Source of the DNA: DATMBL01 sp050735975
GTDB lineage: Bacteria > Desulfobacterota > Binatia > UBA9968
Assembly (NCBI GenBank): GCA_050735975.1
Contig: JBOHVS010000102.1
Location: 1-13,672 of the forward strand
DNA length: 13,672 bases
Direction of reading: 5' to 3'
The stretch's first letter is position 1; each line of letters starts with the position of its first letter. Positions 1-11,307 of this stretch are shown here, piece by piece. The notes under the pieces were generated by a model, which saw nothing but the letters and a program-made list of their open reading frames with translations, did not search any database and was not told the origin of the DNA. The position numbers were made by a program, and so were the translations under genes.

Positions 1-4047
<4,047 letters not shown>

Positions 4048-4059
4048 CCGTTCGGGATT

Positions 4060-4136
4060 GCAAATGGCAAATCTCAAATTGCAAATCCTGAACTTCGGAC
4101 CTAGAACTTGAGATCTGAAATTTGCGATCAGTAATT
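4060..4136 (+). repeat. 7-bp-period word array with inverted right half
   Basis: In the gap between the hybrid kinase and the next gene, the word CAAAT preceded by G or T starts at 4060, 4067, 4074 and 4081, an exact 7-bp step. From about 4102 the right half holds 7-mers of the form TGRRATY (at 4109, 4116 and 4123), which are reverse-complement relatives of the left words. The two halves can pair as an imperfect hairpin. There is no T-run after it, so it is not a classic intrinsic terminator. Confidence 0.7.
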
Positions 4137-4155
4137 CCGAACGCAGTGAGGACGT

Positions 4156-5262
4156 ATGAATGAAACGGTTAATATTTTGCTCGTCGATGACGACATGCGC
4201 AACCTTGATGCCCTCGAGGCTATTCTGCAGTCCCCGGACTACCGGCTGTTCCGAGCGCGGTCGGCCAATGAGGCCCTGCTGACACTGCTCTCGGAGGAGT
4301 TCACCGTCATCATCCTCGACATCCGGATGCCGGATGTTAACGGCCTCGAGCTGGCCCAGCTGATCAAGCAGCGCAAGAAGAGCCAGCACATCCCGATCAT
4401 CTTCCTCACCGCCTATTATCAGGAAGACCGCGACGTGCTGGAGGGCTACGGCGCCGGCGCGGTGGATTATCTGAGCAAACCCGTTAACCCGTTGATTCTC
4501 AGGTCGAAGGTCGAGGTTTTCGTCGATCTCTTCCGTAAGACAGGCCGCTTGGCGGCGATGAACCGAGCGATGGAGAGCGAGATCGAGCAACGATTGGCGG
4601 AGCTCGAAGCATCGCTGCGCGAGAAAGAAATTCTCCTCAAAGAGATTCACCACCGGGTGAAAAATAACCTGCAAATCATCTCCAGCCTGCTGAGCCTCCA
4701 GGCGCAAAAAATCTCGGAACCGCACGTCCAGTCGCTGTTTCGCCAAGCCCGCGACCGTGTCCGATCGATGGCGTTGGTGCACGAGAATCTGTACCAGTCG
4801 CCGGACCTGGGGCGCGCCGAGCTGGCCGAATACGCCCGCGCCTTGATGCAATCTCTGTTTGAGGCCTATGGTGAGGCCGCGGCGAATATCCGGCTGCGCC
4901 TGGAGCTGGAGCCGGTTCACTTACCGGTGGATGTCGCGATTCCGTGCGGCCTTATCCTGAATGAATTGGCCACCAACGCTCTGAAGCATGCATTTCACGG
5001 CCGGCCTAAGGGCGAGATTACGGTCGTCTTGGAGGCTGGTCGCGACGGGATGATCCGGTTGAAGGTTCAGGATAACGGCAATGGACTGCCGCCGGGCCTG
5101 GATTGGCGATCCGGCGGCTCGCTCGGATTGCGGCTTGTGAACATGTTGACCGAGCAGTTGAACGGCACGCTCGAAGTGCGCAACAATCACGGGACTATAT
5201 TCCAGCTGACGTTGCCCACGCCGGAGGCCGTACAGAGCGGCGTCCCCACCGAGAACAAGTAG
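4156..5262 (+). CDS. Receiver-HisKA_2 histidine kinase (response regulator/kinase fusion)
   Basis: This is a 368-aa soluble protein. An N-terminal receiver (about 4-125) has an acidic pocket in LLVDDD, phospho-acceptor Asp55 in IILDIRMP, Thr in IFLTA and Lys in DYLSKP. A short coiled coil precedes the H box EIHHRVKNNLQ (His165/His166), the signature of HisKA_2/PdtaS-like kinases. An HATPase follows with Asn274, Asp306 (DNGNG) and a GGSLGL lid. In this family a front receiver usually controls the attached kinase, so it may take phosphate from the upstream hybrid kinase (inference). The ATG start has GAGGA (4148-4152) at rather short spacing and is 108 bp after the upstream stop. The next gene begins 22 bp after this stop, so the two are probably co-transcribed. 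Partner and signal are unknown. Confidence 0.92.
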   Translation: MNETVNILLVDDDMRNLDALEAILQSPDYRLFRARSANEALLTLLSEEFTVIILDIRMPDVNGLELAQLIKQRKKSQHIPIIFLTAYYQEDRDVLEGYGAGAVDYLSKPVNPLILRSKVEVFVDLFRKTGRLAAMNRAMESEIEQRLAELEASLREKEILLKEIHHRVKNNLQIISSLLSLQAQKISEPHVQSLFRQARDRVRSMALVHENLYQSPDLGRAELAEYARALMQSLFEAYGEAAANIRLRLELEPVHLPVDVAIPCGLILNELATNALKHAFHGRPKGEITVVLEAGRDGMIRLKVQDNGNGLPPGLDWRSGGSLGLRLVNMLTEQLNGTLEVRNNHGTIFQLTLPTPEAVQSGVPTENK

Positions 5263-5272
5263 AGTACGATAC

Positions 5273-5278
5273 AGGAGG
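5273..5278 (+). promoter_or_regulatory. Ribosome binding site selecting a TTG start
   Basis: AGGAGG is a near-perfect Shine-Dalgarno sequence. Two consecutive TTG codons follow. The one at 5282 is only 3 nt away, while 5285 is 6 nt away. The spacing favours translation from 5285. Confidence 0.75.
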
Positions 5279-5284
5279 TCTTTG

Positions 5285-6862
5285 TTGAGCAAAGGGAGAA
5301 TTCTCATCGTCGAAGATGAATTCGTCGTCGCGGAAGACCTGGCGGCCATGTTGGCTCATCTGGGCTATGAAGTGGCGGGTCGGGCCGCAGAAGGCGGCAA
5401 GGCCATTGCTATGGCGTGCGATCTCCAGCCGGATCTAATCTTGATGGATATTCGGCTTCGCGGTCTGATGGATGGAGTCGAAGCGACGGAAAAGATCCGG
5501 CAAGCCTGCGATATCCCCGTCGTGTTCCTAACCGCTCATTCCGACTCGCGCACTCTCGAACGGGCTCAGATGACCGACCCCTTTGGGTATATTCTCAAGC
5601 CGTTCAACGAACGAGAGCTGAACACCCAGATCCAGATCGGCCTTTACAAGCATCGGACAGAGCAGGCGCTGCGCCGAGCGAACGCTTCGCTCGAACAGCA
5701 AGTCGCCGAACGAACGAAAGAGCTGATGCGATCGAAGGAGCGGTTGCGCGCGCTCGTCTCGGAGGTGACCCTGGCGGGGGAGCGCGAGCGGCGCCGGCTG
5801 GCGATCGAATTGCACGATCACCTCACCCAGTTGCTCGTCGTGTCCCGCATGGGGGTGATGCGGGCCAGACAGCTCGCCCAAGATCCCAAGTTGGCGAAGT
5901 CCTTGGCCGAGACGGACGAGAACTTGGATCAGTCGCTGCACTATACCCGCTCGCTTATGGCCGAGTTGAGCCCGAGAGTGCTCTACGAACTAGGGTTGCC
6001 GCCCGCGCTCCAATGGTTGGGCGACCAAATGCGCCAGCATGGCTTGACGGTGGATGTAAGCATTGACAGTGACGGGATTGGCCTTCCCGAAGATCAGGCG
6101 ATTTTCATGTTTCAATGCGTCCGTGAACTGCTTTGGAATGTGGTTAAACACGCGCAAACGCAAAAGGCAACCGTCTCGTATACCGTTGGCGAGCGGGAAC
6201 TCACTGTCGCGGTAGCCGATGAAGGCAAGGGCTTTGACCCGATAATCCTGGAGCGCGGCCCCGGTGCGATGGACGGATTCGGTCTCTTTAGCATTCGTGA
6301 ACGCTTGGAGCTGCAGGGAGGGCATTTCGAATTGGGCTCTTCACCAGGGCGAGGCACCCGGGTGACCTTGAGCTTACCCGTGGCCGTGGAGTTGTCGACT
6401 ATGGCGGGGGAAGCGCAATCGAAGCCTGCGGCTGAATCGGCTCCTGACTTCCGGCTGCAGGTCACCGAGCAGGTCATTCGGGTTGCGCTGGTGGACGACC
6501 ATCAAATGGTGCGGCAGGGGTTGCGATCCGTTTTGGAAGATTATCCGGAGCTTGCAGTCGTTGGTGAGGCCGCGAACGGGCTCGAAGCGATCGAGATCGC
6601 CCGAAATCTTCAACCGGACGTCGTCGTAATGGATCTGAATCTGCCGATTCTGAATGGAATCGAAGCAACGCGGCGTATCGTGCTGGAGCGGCCTTCCACG
6701 ATAGTGATTGGACTCTCATTCGGCAGTGACGCTTACGTGATCAAAGCGATGCAAGCCGCCGGCGCGGTCACGTGTATCACAAAAGAACGGGCGGTAGACG
6801 AGCTATATCGGACGATTAAGGATTCCGTCGAGGGGCAGAGGGTAGTGAATGCTGACCCCTGA
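5285..6862 (+). CDS. Receiver-HisKA_3 kinase-receiver protein
   Basis: A 525-aa soluble protein, read from TTG 5285 because of the Shine-Dalgarno spacing; TTG 5282 is the alternative. Receiver 1 (about 3-120) has Asp55 in LMDIRL and a Lys in YILKPF. A coiled coil (about 127-165) leads to a HisKA_3 domain with ELHDHLTQ, phospho-acceptor His177 and an intact DxxxQ phosphatase motif. The NarX-type HATPase has Asn285 and Asp312 (DEGKGF). A linker (about 370-395) precedes receiver 2, which is NarL-like (VALVDDHQMVRQGLRSVL; Asp450 in VMDLNLP; Lys in CITKE). The protein ends right after this receiver, with no LuxR HTH. The back half is closely similar to that of the gene at 7080. It probably acts as a phosphorelay node or phosphate sink; the signal is unknown. 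Confidence 0.92.
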   Translation: MSKGRILIVEDEFVVAEDLAAMLAHLGYEVAGRAAEGGKAIAMACDLQPDLILMDIRLRGLMDGVEATEKIRQACDIPVVFLTAHSDSRTLERAQMTDPFGYILKPFNERELNTQIQIGLYKHRTEQALRRANASLEQQVAERTKELMRSKERLRALVSEVTLAGERERRRLAIELHDHLTQLLVVSRMGVMRARQLAQDPKLAKSLAETDENLDQSLHYTRSLMAELSPRVLYELGLPPALQWLGDQMRQHGLTVDVSIDSDGIGLPEDQAIFMFQCVRELLWNVVKHAQTQKATVSYTVGERELTVAVADEGKGFDPIILERGPGAMDGFGLFSIRERLELQGGHFELGSSPGRGTRVTLSLPVAVELSTMAGEAQSKPAAESAPDFRLQVTEQVIRVALVDDHQMVRQGLRSVLEDYPELAVVGEAANGLEAIEIARNLQPDVVVMDLNLPILNGIEATRRIVLERPSTIVIGLSFGSDAYVIKAMQAAGAVTCITKERAVDELYRTIKDSVEGQRVVNADP

Positions 6863-6865
6863 AAG

Positions 6866-7058
6866 TTTAAGCCGTTTAAACAGTTCAAGCGGTTCAAGCC
6901 CTTCAACCCGCCAAGGAATCAAAATTCAAATCATTCAAACCGCTCCAGGGAGGCCAAGAATTCAAACTTGTCAAACAGATGAGGATGTCCGATCTTTAAC
7001 GGATTGAACTGCTTGAACGCACTTCCCTCGAGGGCCTGAACGGTTTGAACAACGGTAA
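6866..7058 (+). repeat. 9-bp-period TTCAA/TTGAA word array
   Basis: This fills the 217-bp gap between two paralogous kinase genes. TTYAA words start at 6866, 6875, 6884, 6893 and 6902 (exact 9-bp step), then at 6925 and 6934, and at 6961 and 6970 (last word GTCAA). The complementary words TTGAA/CTGAA start at 7004 and 7013 and again at 7036 and 7045, also 9 bp apart. Left words at 6881-6898 are complementary to 7003-7020, allowing a long interrupted hairpin. The tract carries stops and is non-coding. The array ends about 20 bp before the next start codon. Confidence 0.75.
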
Positions 7059-7079
7059 ACACCCAGGACTAACCTATCA

Positions 7080-9392
7080 ATGACTACTTACACCATTTTG
7101 AACGTCGATGACGACGAGGCGAGCCGGTACGCTAAAACACGCATCCTTCAGCGTGCCGGATACCGGGTTATCGAAGCCGGGAAGGGCGCGGAAGTATTGC
7201 GCCTGGTGCGCGAAACATCGCCGCAGCTCGTTCTTCTGGACGTCCAGCTGCCGGACGCCAGCGGCATTGAAATCTGCCGGCTCATCAAAGCGAACCCTGA
7301 TAGCTCCGCCGTCATGGTGCTGCAAGTCTCGGCTTCCAATGTGACCACCGCCGATCGCATCGAAGGCTTGGAAGGGGGAGCCGACTCTTATCTTACCGAG
7401 CCGTTCGAAGCTGGAGAGCTGCTCGCATGCGTGAAGGCGTTGCTGCGCTTGCACCATGCCCACGAGGCGCTACGGCGCAGCGAACGCAACCTGAGCGACT
7501 TTTTCGAGCACGCGCCCGTCGGACTAAATTGGGTCGGGCCGGACGGCATCGTACTCAGTGTCAACCAGGCAGAGTTGAATTTACTGGGCTACACGAGAGA
7601 AGAGTATGTCGGCCACCACGTCGCGGAGGTTCATGTCGATCAGCCCGTAATCGAGGATATCCTACGGCGGCTTGCCGCGGGCAAAGAGATCCAGGACTAC
7701 GCAGCGAAACTCCGTTGCAAAGACGGTTCGATCAAGCACGTCCTGATTTCGGCGAACGTTTTGTGGGAAAACGGCAGCTTCATCCACACGCGCTGTTTCA
7801 CGCGCGACATCACCGAGCGCAAGCGGGATGAGGCGGCAATGCGCGATAGCGAGGAGCGCTACCGCCGCATCGTGGAGACCGCCAACGAGGGAATCTGGGT
7901 GCTCAGCGCCGAGGCGGTAACGGAATACGTCAACCCGCAGATGGCGGAAATGCTCGGCTATAGCGTTGAAGAAATGACCGGCCGTTCTCTCTTGGACTTT
8001 GTTTTTGAAGAAGATGTGCCCGAAGCCCTGCAGGCCCGGGAGCGCCGCCGGGAGGGGATTAGCGAAGCGCGCGATTCTCGTTACCGGCGGAAAGACGGCT
8101 CTCCGCTCTGGGCCCATGTATCGGCCATGCCTCTTTATTCGCACGACGGAGCTTTCATCGGCGCCTTCGGAATGTTAACTGACATTACCGAACGCAAGCG
8201 AGCCGAAGAGGCGCTGCGCCAACTTACCGAGGAGCTGGAGCGGCGCGTCGAAGAACGGACGCGAGAGCTGGCGGACTCGAAGAACCGGTTGCGCGCGCTG
8301 GTATCCGATCTGACCTTGGCGGAGGAGCGCGAGCGGCGCCGGCTCGCGGTGGAGTTGCACGACTACCTTGGCCAAACGCTGACCCTCAACCGCATGAAAC
8401 TCACCAGGGCAGGAAACCTTGCCAAAAATTCCGATCTCAAGGAAATTTTGGCGGAAACCCGGAGTTCTCTCGACGAATCGATAAGCTATACCCGCACCCT
8501 GGTAGCCGAGTTGAGCCCGAGGGTGCTCTATGATTTGGGCTTGGCGCCCGCAATTCAGTGGTTGGGCGAGCAAATGCTACGGCACGGCTTGAGGGTAGAG
8601 GTCAAAGGCGATCTCGAGGGTTTTTATCCCCAGGAAGATCAGGCAATCTTGATGTTTCAGTGTGTGCGCGAAGTGCTTTGGAACATAGTTAAACACGCTA
8701 ACACGGATCAAGCGACGGTTTCGTACAGCCTGGGCGATGACGGCCGAGAACTCACGGTGGTCGTAGCCGATAACGGCAAGGGATTTGACCCAAAGATATT
8801 GCAGCGTAGCGGGGCCTCGACAGTCCAGTTTGGCCTCTTTACTATTCGGGAGCGCCTGGAGCTACAGGGAGGGCGGTTCGAAGTGGACTCGTCACCGGGA
8901 GAAGGCGCCCGATTGGCCCTGGCGCTGCCCATTGCCGGATCGGGATCAATGGCAATACGATCCGGGTTCAAGCCTCAAGGTGAGGCCAAGCCGGCGGTTC
9001 CCGATCATCTAATCCGGGTTGCATTGGTGGATGACCATCAAATGGTGCGCCAGGGGTTGAGGTCGGTGCTCGAGGAACATCTGGAGCTGACAATTGTCGG
9101 CGAAGCCGGAGACGGGCTGGAAGCCATCGCGATGGCGCAACGGATGGAGCCTGACGTCGTCATCATGGATCTCAATCTGCCGATTCTGAACGGTATTGAA
9201 GCGACCCGGCGCATTATACGGGAGCGGCCCTCCACAATCGTCATCGGCTTGTCGTTTGGCGTGAACCCGTACGTGACCCAAGCCATGAAAGCCGCCGGCG
9301 CGGTAACCTGTGTGACCAAGGAACGGGCGGTCGAGGATCTGTACCGGACGATCAAAGATGTGGTAGATGGAAGAGCGGCTGAGCAGCCGTGA
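7080..9392 (+). CDS. Receiver-PAS-PAS-HisKA_3 kinase-receiver protein
   Basis: A 770-aa soluble sensor kinase. Receiver 1 (about 4-120) has Asp54 in LLDVQLP, but the usual Lys of the β5 motif is Glu107 (YLTEPF). PAS 1 (about 137-255) and PAS 2 (about 258-380) each end in DITERKR, the usual PAS/PAC exit motif. A coiled coil leads to HisKA_3 with ELHDYLGQ, His427 and an intact DxxxQ motif. The HATPase has Asn535 and Asp564 (DNGKGF). The C-terminal NarL-like receiver has Asp697 in IMDLNLP and Lys in CVTKE, and no HTH follows. From SKNRLRALVS onward the protein parallels the gene at 5285, indicating duplication with exchange of the sensory front. The start is ATG with only a weak AGGA (7065-7068) 11 nt upstream. 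The PAS ligands cannot be told from sequence. Confidence 0.93.
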   Translation: MTTYTILNVDDDEASRYAKTRILQRAGYRVIEAGKGAEVLRLVRETSPQLVLLDVQLPDASGIEICRLIKANPDSSAVMVLQVSASNVTTADRIEGLEGGADSYLTEPFEAGELLACVKALLRLHHAHEALRRSERNLSDFFEHAPVGLNWVGPDGIVLSVNQAELNLLGYTREEYVGHHVAEVHVDQPVIEDILRRLAAGKEIQDYAAKLRCKDGSIKHVLISANVLWENGSFIHTRCFTRDITERKRDEAAMRDSEERYRRIVETANEGIWVLSAEAVTEYVNPQMAEMLGYSVEEMTGRSLLDFVFEEDVPEALQARERRREGISEARDSRYRRKDGSPLWAHVSAMPLYSHDGAFIGAFGMLTDITERKRAEEALRQLTEELERRVEERTRELADSKNRLRALVSDLTLAEERERRRLAVELHDYLGQTLTLNRMKLTRAGNLAKNSDLKEILAETRSSLDESISYTRTLVAELSPRVLYDLGLAPAIQWLGEQMLRHGLRVEVKGDLEGFYPQEDQAILMFQCVREVLWNIVKHANTDQATVSYSLGDDGRELTVVVADNGKGFDPKILQRSGASTVQFGLFTIRERLELQGGRFEVDSSPGEGARLALALPIAGSGSMAIRSGFKPQGEAKPAVPDHLIRVALVDDHQMVRQGLRSVLEEHLELTIVGEAGDGLEAIAMAQRMEPDVVIMDLNLPILNGIEATRRIIRERPSTIVIGLSFGVNPYVTQAMKAAGAVTCVTKERAVEDLYRTIKDVVDGRAAEQP

Positions 9393-9430
9393 GAACTCAA
9401 CGTTCTATTTAATCAAAAGAAAGACGAGCC

Positions 9431-10330
9431 ATGATAAGGGATTATGGAAACGAGCCGACCCTGGAGCTGACCGTGCAAAGAGCCGAGCAACAACTGCAAG
9501 CTCTGCAGCTCGCCGCTTCGAGAACACGGGATTCAGAATTGGACGCCGTTGTCGGGGCGCTCTTTGCCAGTTTGTTTGAGCTGAAGATCGCCGGCGATCA
9601 ATTACGAGAGCGCAATAACAAGCTGGCCGATGAGCTCCAGCGCGAATTGCAGACCAGAATTTCTCGAGATCAGTTGCGCGAATTGGCGCGGCGCCAACAA
9701 ACAGTCCAAGAGCAGGAGCGCGCGGACCTCGCGCGCGAGCTTCACGACGAGTTCGGAGCGGCTTTGACGGCGCTGAAGCTGGATCTCCATTGGATCATGG
9801 CCCGGCTCCCGTCCGGGGTCAAATCTCTTCAAGAGAAGGCAACGGGAATGTCCGAGCTCATCGATCGCACGGTCGAGTCTGTCAGCAGAACGGGAGCTCG
9901 GCTCAGACCGCGCGTGCTGGATGATTTTGGGCTGGTCGCTGCTATCGACTGGCAGACTCAGGATTTCCGGGGCCGAACGGGCATTCAGTGTAAAGCGCAG
10001 CTACCTGATTATGTCGAGCTCGATCCGAAGCTCTCAATCGCCGTCTTTCGCATTCTTCAGGAGGCCTTGACGAACGTCGCCCTTCACGCTAATGCGACGG
10101 AGGTTATGATCAACCTGCGAGTAGATGGCGGCGCAGTTTTCCTCGAGGTGAAAGATAACGGCGTAGGGATCAACCAAGAACAGGCCTCAAACGAGGCGTC
10201 GTTCGGGCTGCTCGGCATGAAGGAGCGGGCCTACGTTTTCGGCGGCCGGGTATGCCTTGATGGTCGAGAGAGTCAAGGCACGACGGTAAGGGTTGAGATA
10301 CCACGAATAGTGGCGAGTCTTGAGGGGTAA
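9431..10330 (+). CDS. Small soluble HisKA_3 (NarX/DegS-like) histidine kinase
   Basis: A 299-aa kinase without transmembrane, PAS or GAF domains. Residues 10-95 are a charged, probably coiled-coil helix. HisKA_3 follows with ARELHDEFGAALTALKLDL, phospho-acceptor His105. The position that is Gln in the DxxxQ phosphatase motif is Ala110. The HATPase has Asn215 (ILQEALTNV) and Asp242 (DNGVGI), and a GLLGMKER lid. It lies 38 bp after the previous gene and directly before a NarL-type regulator, so gene order makes that regulator its likely partner (inference). With no sensor domain of its own, it may sense through its coiled coil or be driven by another protein. The ATG at 9431 has only a weak purine-rich upstream region. 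Confidence 0.92.
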   Translation: MIRDYGNEPTLELTVQRAEQQLQALQLAASRTRDSELDAVVGALFASLFELKIAGDQLRERNNKLADELQRELQTRISRDQLRELARRQQTVQEQERADLARELHDEFGAALTALKLDLHWIMARLPSGVKSLQEKATGMSELIDRTVESVSRTGARLRPRVLDDFGLVAAIDWQTQDFRGRTGIQCKAQLPDYVELDPKLSIAVFRILQEALTNVALHANATEVMINLRVDGGAVFLEVKDNGVGINQEQASNEASFGLLGMKERAYVFGGRVCLDGRESQGTTVRVEIPRIVASLEG

Positions 10331-10336
10331 GGCGAT

Positions 10337-10416
10337 GTTCAATCGGTTCAATCCGTTCAAACTTTCAATCCGTCAAAAATCGGTTTGAACGGCTGAAACG
10401 ACTGAAACGATTTGAA
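10337..10416 (+). repeat. 9-bp-period array with exact-period inverted partner
   Basis: In the 101-bp gap before the NarL-type regulator, TTCAA starts at 10338, 10347, 10356 and 10365, with TCAAA near 10373. The complementary words T(T/C)GAA or TGAAA start at 10385, 10394, 10403 and 10412. Both halves keep a strict 9-bp period and face each other around about 10378, so a roughly 80-nt imperfect hairpin can form. It ends 15 bp before the ATG at 10432, which has no clear Shine-Dalgarno sequence. Confidence 0.78.
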
Positions 10417-10431
10417 CTTTTTAGAACAATC

Positions 10432-11067
10432 ATGGCTAGAGTATTACTTGTCGAAGATCACCCTATTTTCCGGCGTGGACTCAAGGATATTCTGAGCGGA
10501 AAGTCGCAGTTTACTCATGTGGGAGAAGCCGAAGACGCCCCCAAGGCTTTACGTTTGTTGCGCAAAGAACGTTGGGATGCGGTAGTGATGGATGTCAATC
10601 TGCCGGGAAAAAGCGGTCTGGAATTATTGAAGGAGTTAAAGCTTTCCCACCCCAAACTGCCGGTACTGATTCTTAGCGTCTATCCGGAAGACCAATATGC
10701 CATGCGTATGCTCAAAGCCGGGGCTTCCGGCTATCTCACCAAGAACCGCACACCGGAGGAGCTGGTCGGCGCGCTGACCAAGCTGCTTCAAGGGAGAAAA
10801 TACGTCAGCGAATCTCTTGTCGAGAAGGTGATCTCGGAATTCGAGACCGGTGAGCAAGGACCGCCCCATAGAGCACTCTCCGACCGGGAGTTTGAAGTCC
10901 TGCGGCTGATCGCCGCGGGAAAACCGCCCAAAGAAATTTCGTTACAGCTTCATATCAGTACGAGAACCGTCAACACGTATCGAGCCCGCCTGTTGCAAAA
11001 GTTGAACCTCAAAAACAACGCGGAGCTGGTCCGCTACGTCATCGACAACCAGCTCTTCTCCGAATAA
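10432..11067 (+). CDS. NarL/FixJ-family response regulator (receiver plus LuxR-type HTH)
   Basis: A 211-aa DNA-binding regulator. The receiver (about 1-120) has the acidic pair in LLVEDHP, phospho-acceptor Asp54 in VVMDVNLP, Ser in LILSVYPE and Lys in GYLTKN. A short linker leads to a LuxR/GerE HTH (about 149-208) starting LSDREFEVLRLIAAGK, with the recognition region ISTRTVNTYRARLLQKL. Length and layout are typical for the family. It is the only protein with a visible DNA-binding domain in the signalling cluster, so it is the probable transcriptional output. The adjacent kinase at 9431 is the natural partner. The start has no good Shine-Dalgarno sequence and sits just behind the 9-bp array, so translation may be influenced by that structure (inference). 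Confidence 0.95.
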   Translation: MARVLLVEDHPIFRRGLKDILSGKSQFTHVGEAEDAPKALRLLRKERWDAVVMDVNLPGKSGLELLKELKLSHPKLPVLILSVYPEDQYAMRMLKAGASGYLTKNRTPEELVGALTKLLQGRKYVSESLVEKVISEFETGEQGPPHRALSDREFEVLRLIAAGKPPKEISLQLHISTRTVNTYRARLLQKLNLKNNAELVRYVIDNQLFSE

Positions 11068-11082
11068 GCCCCAGGGAAAATC

Positions 11083-11145
11083 CAGAAGTCAGAATTCAGA
11101 TGTCAGCGCTGATCTCTGATCTCCCACCTCTGACCTCTGATCTCT
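11083..11145 (+). repeat. Nine in-register heptamers with central palindrome
   Basis: Bases read as nine consecutive 7-mers. Three are CAGANNT (11083, 11090, 11097) and one is CAGCGCT (11104). Five more are GATCTCT-like (11111, 11118, 11125, 11132, 11139). The second group is the reverse complement of the first family (AGAGATC). The junction holds the perfect 10-bp palindrome TCAGCGCTGA (11103-11112). It lies 15 bp after the regulator stop codon. The tract could fold as a hairpin, but no U-run follows it. Confidence 0.78.
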
Positions 11146-11307
11146 AACCGCCTCCGTAGTCAAAACGACGACACCCGCCCTGTCCGAGGTTGCTACGCAA
11201 AAATCATCCTTTAGCGGATAGCCCGATCCTTAGTAACCTGCCTACTACATGTTAAAAGTCCGTAAGATATTTCTCTGATAAACTCGAATTGGGGAAGCGA
11301 AGCACGG
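11146..11307 (+). other. Non-coding spacer between two heptamer arrays
   Basis: No credible ORF is seen in this 162-bp stretch, which is locally more AT-rich than the genes. It has a small dyad, TAGTA (11231-11235) and TACTA (11243-11247), separated by 7 bp. It is the largest gene-free zone upstream of the operon starting at 11415, so it is the most likely place for that operon's promoter. I could not identify convincing -35/-10 elements. Confidence 0.5.

Noticed and set aside
5282..5284. TTG at 5282 as start of the receiver-kinase-receiver gene
   Set aside because: It is only 3 nt from AGGAGG. TTG 5285 has the better 6-nt spacing; the difference is one residue.
6866..7058. CRISPR array
   Set aside because: Repeats are 5-7 bp words every 9 bp with inverted orientation in the second half. 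There are no 25-37 bp repeats with unique spacers and no cas genes.
11083..11145. Intrinsic terminator after the response regulator
   Set aside because: A hairpin is possible, but no T-run follows the stem. Termination is not supported by sequence alone.
11250..11283. Sigma-70 promoter (TGTTAA/TTAAAA with TAAGAT or GATAAA)
   Set aside because: The -35 match is poor and the spacing is off for each combination, so it is not distinguishable from AT-rich chance.
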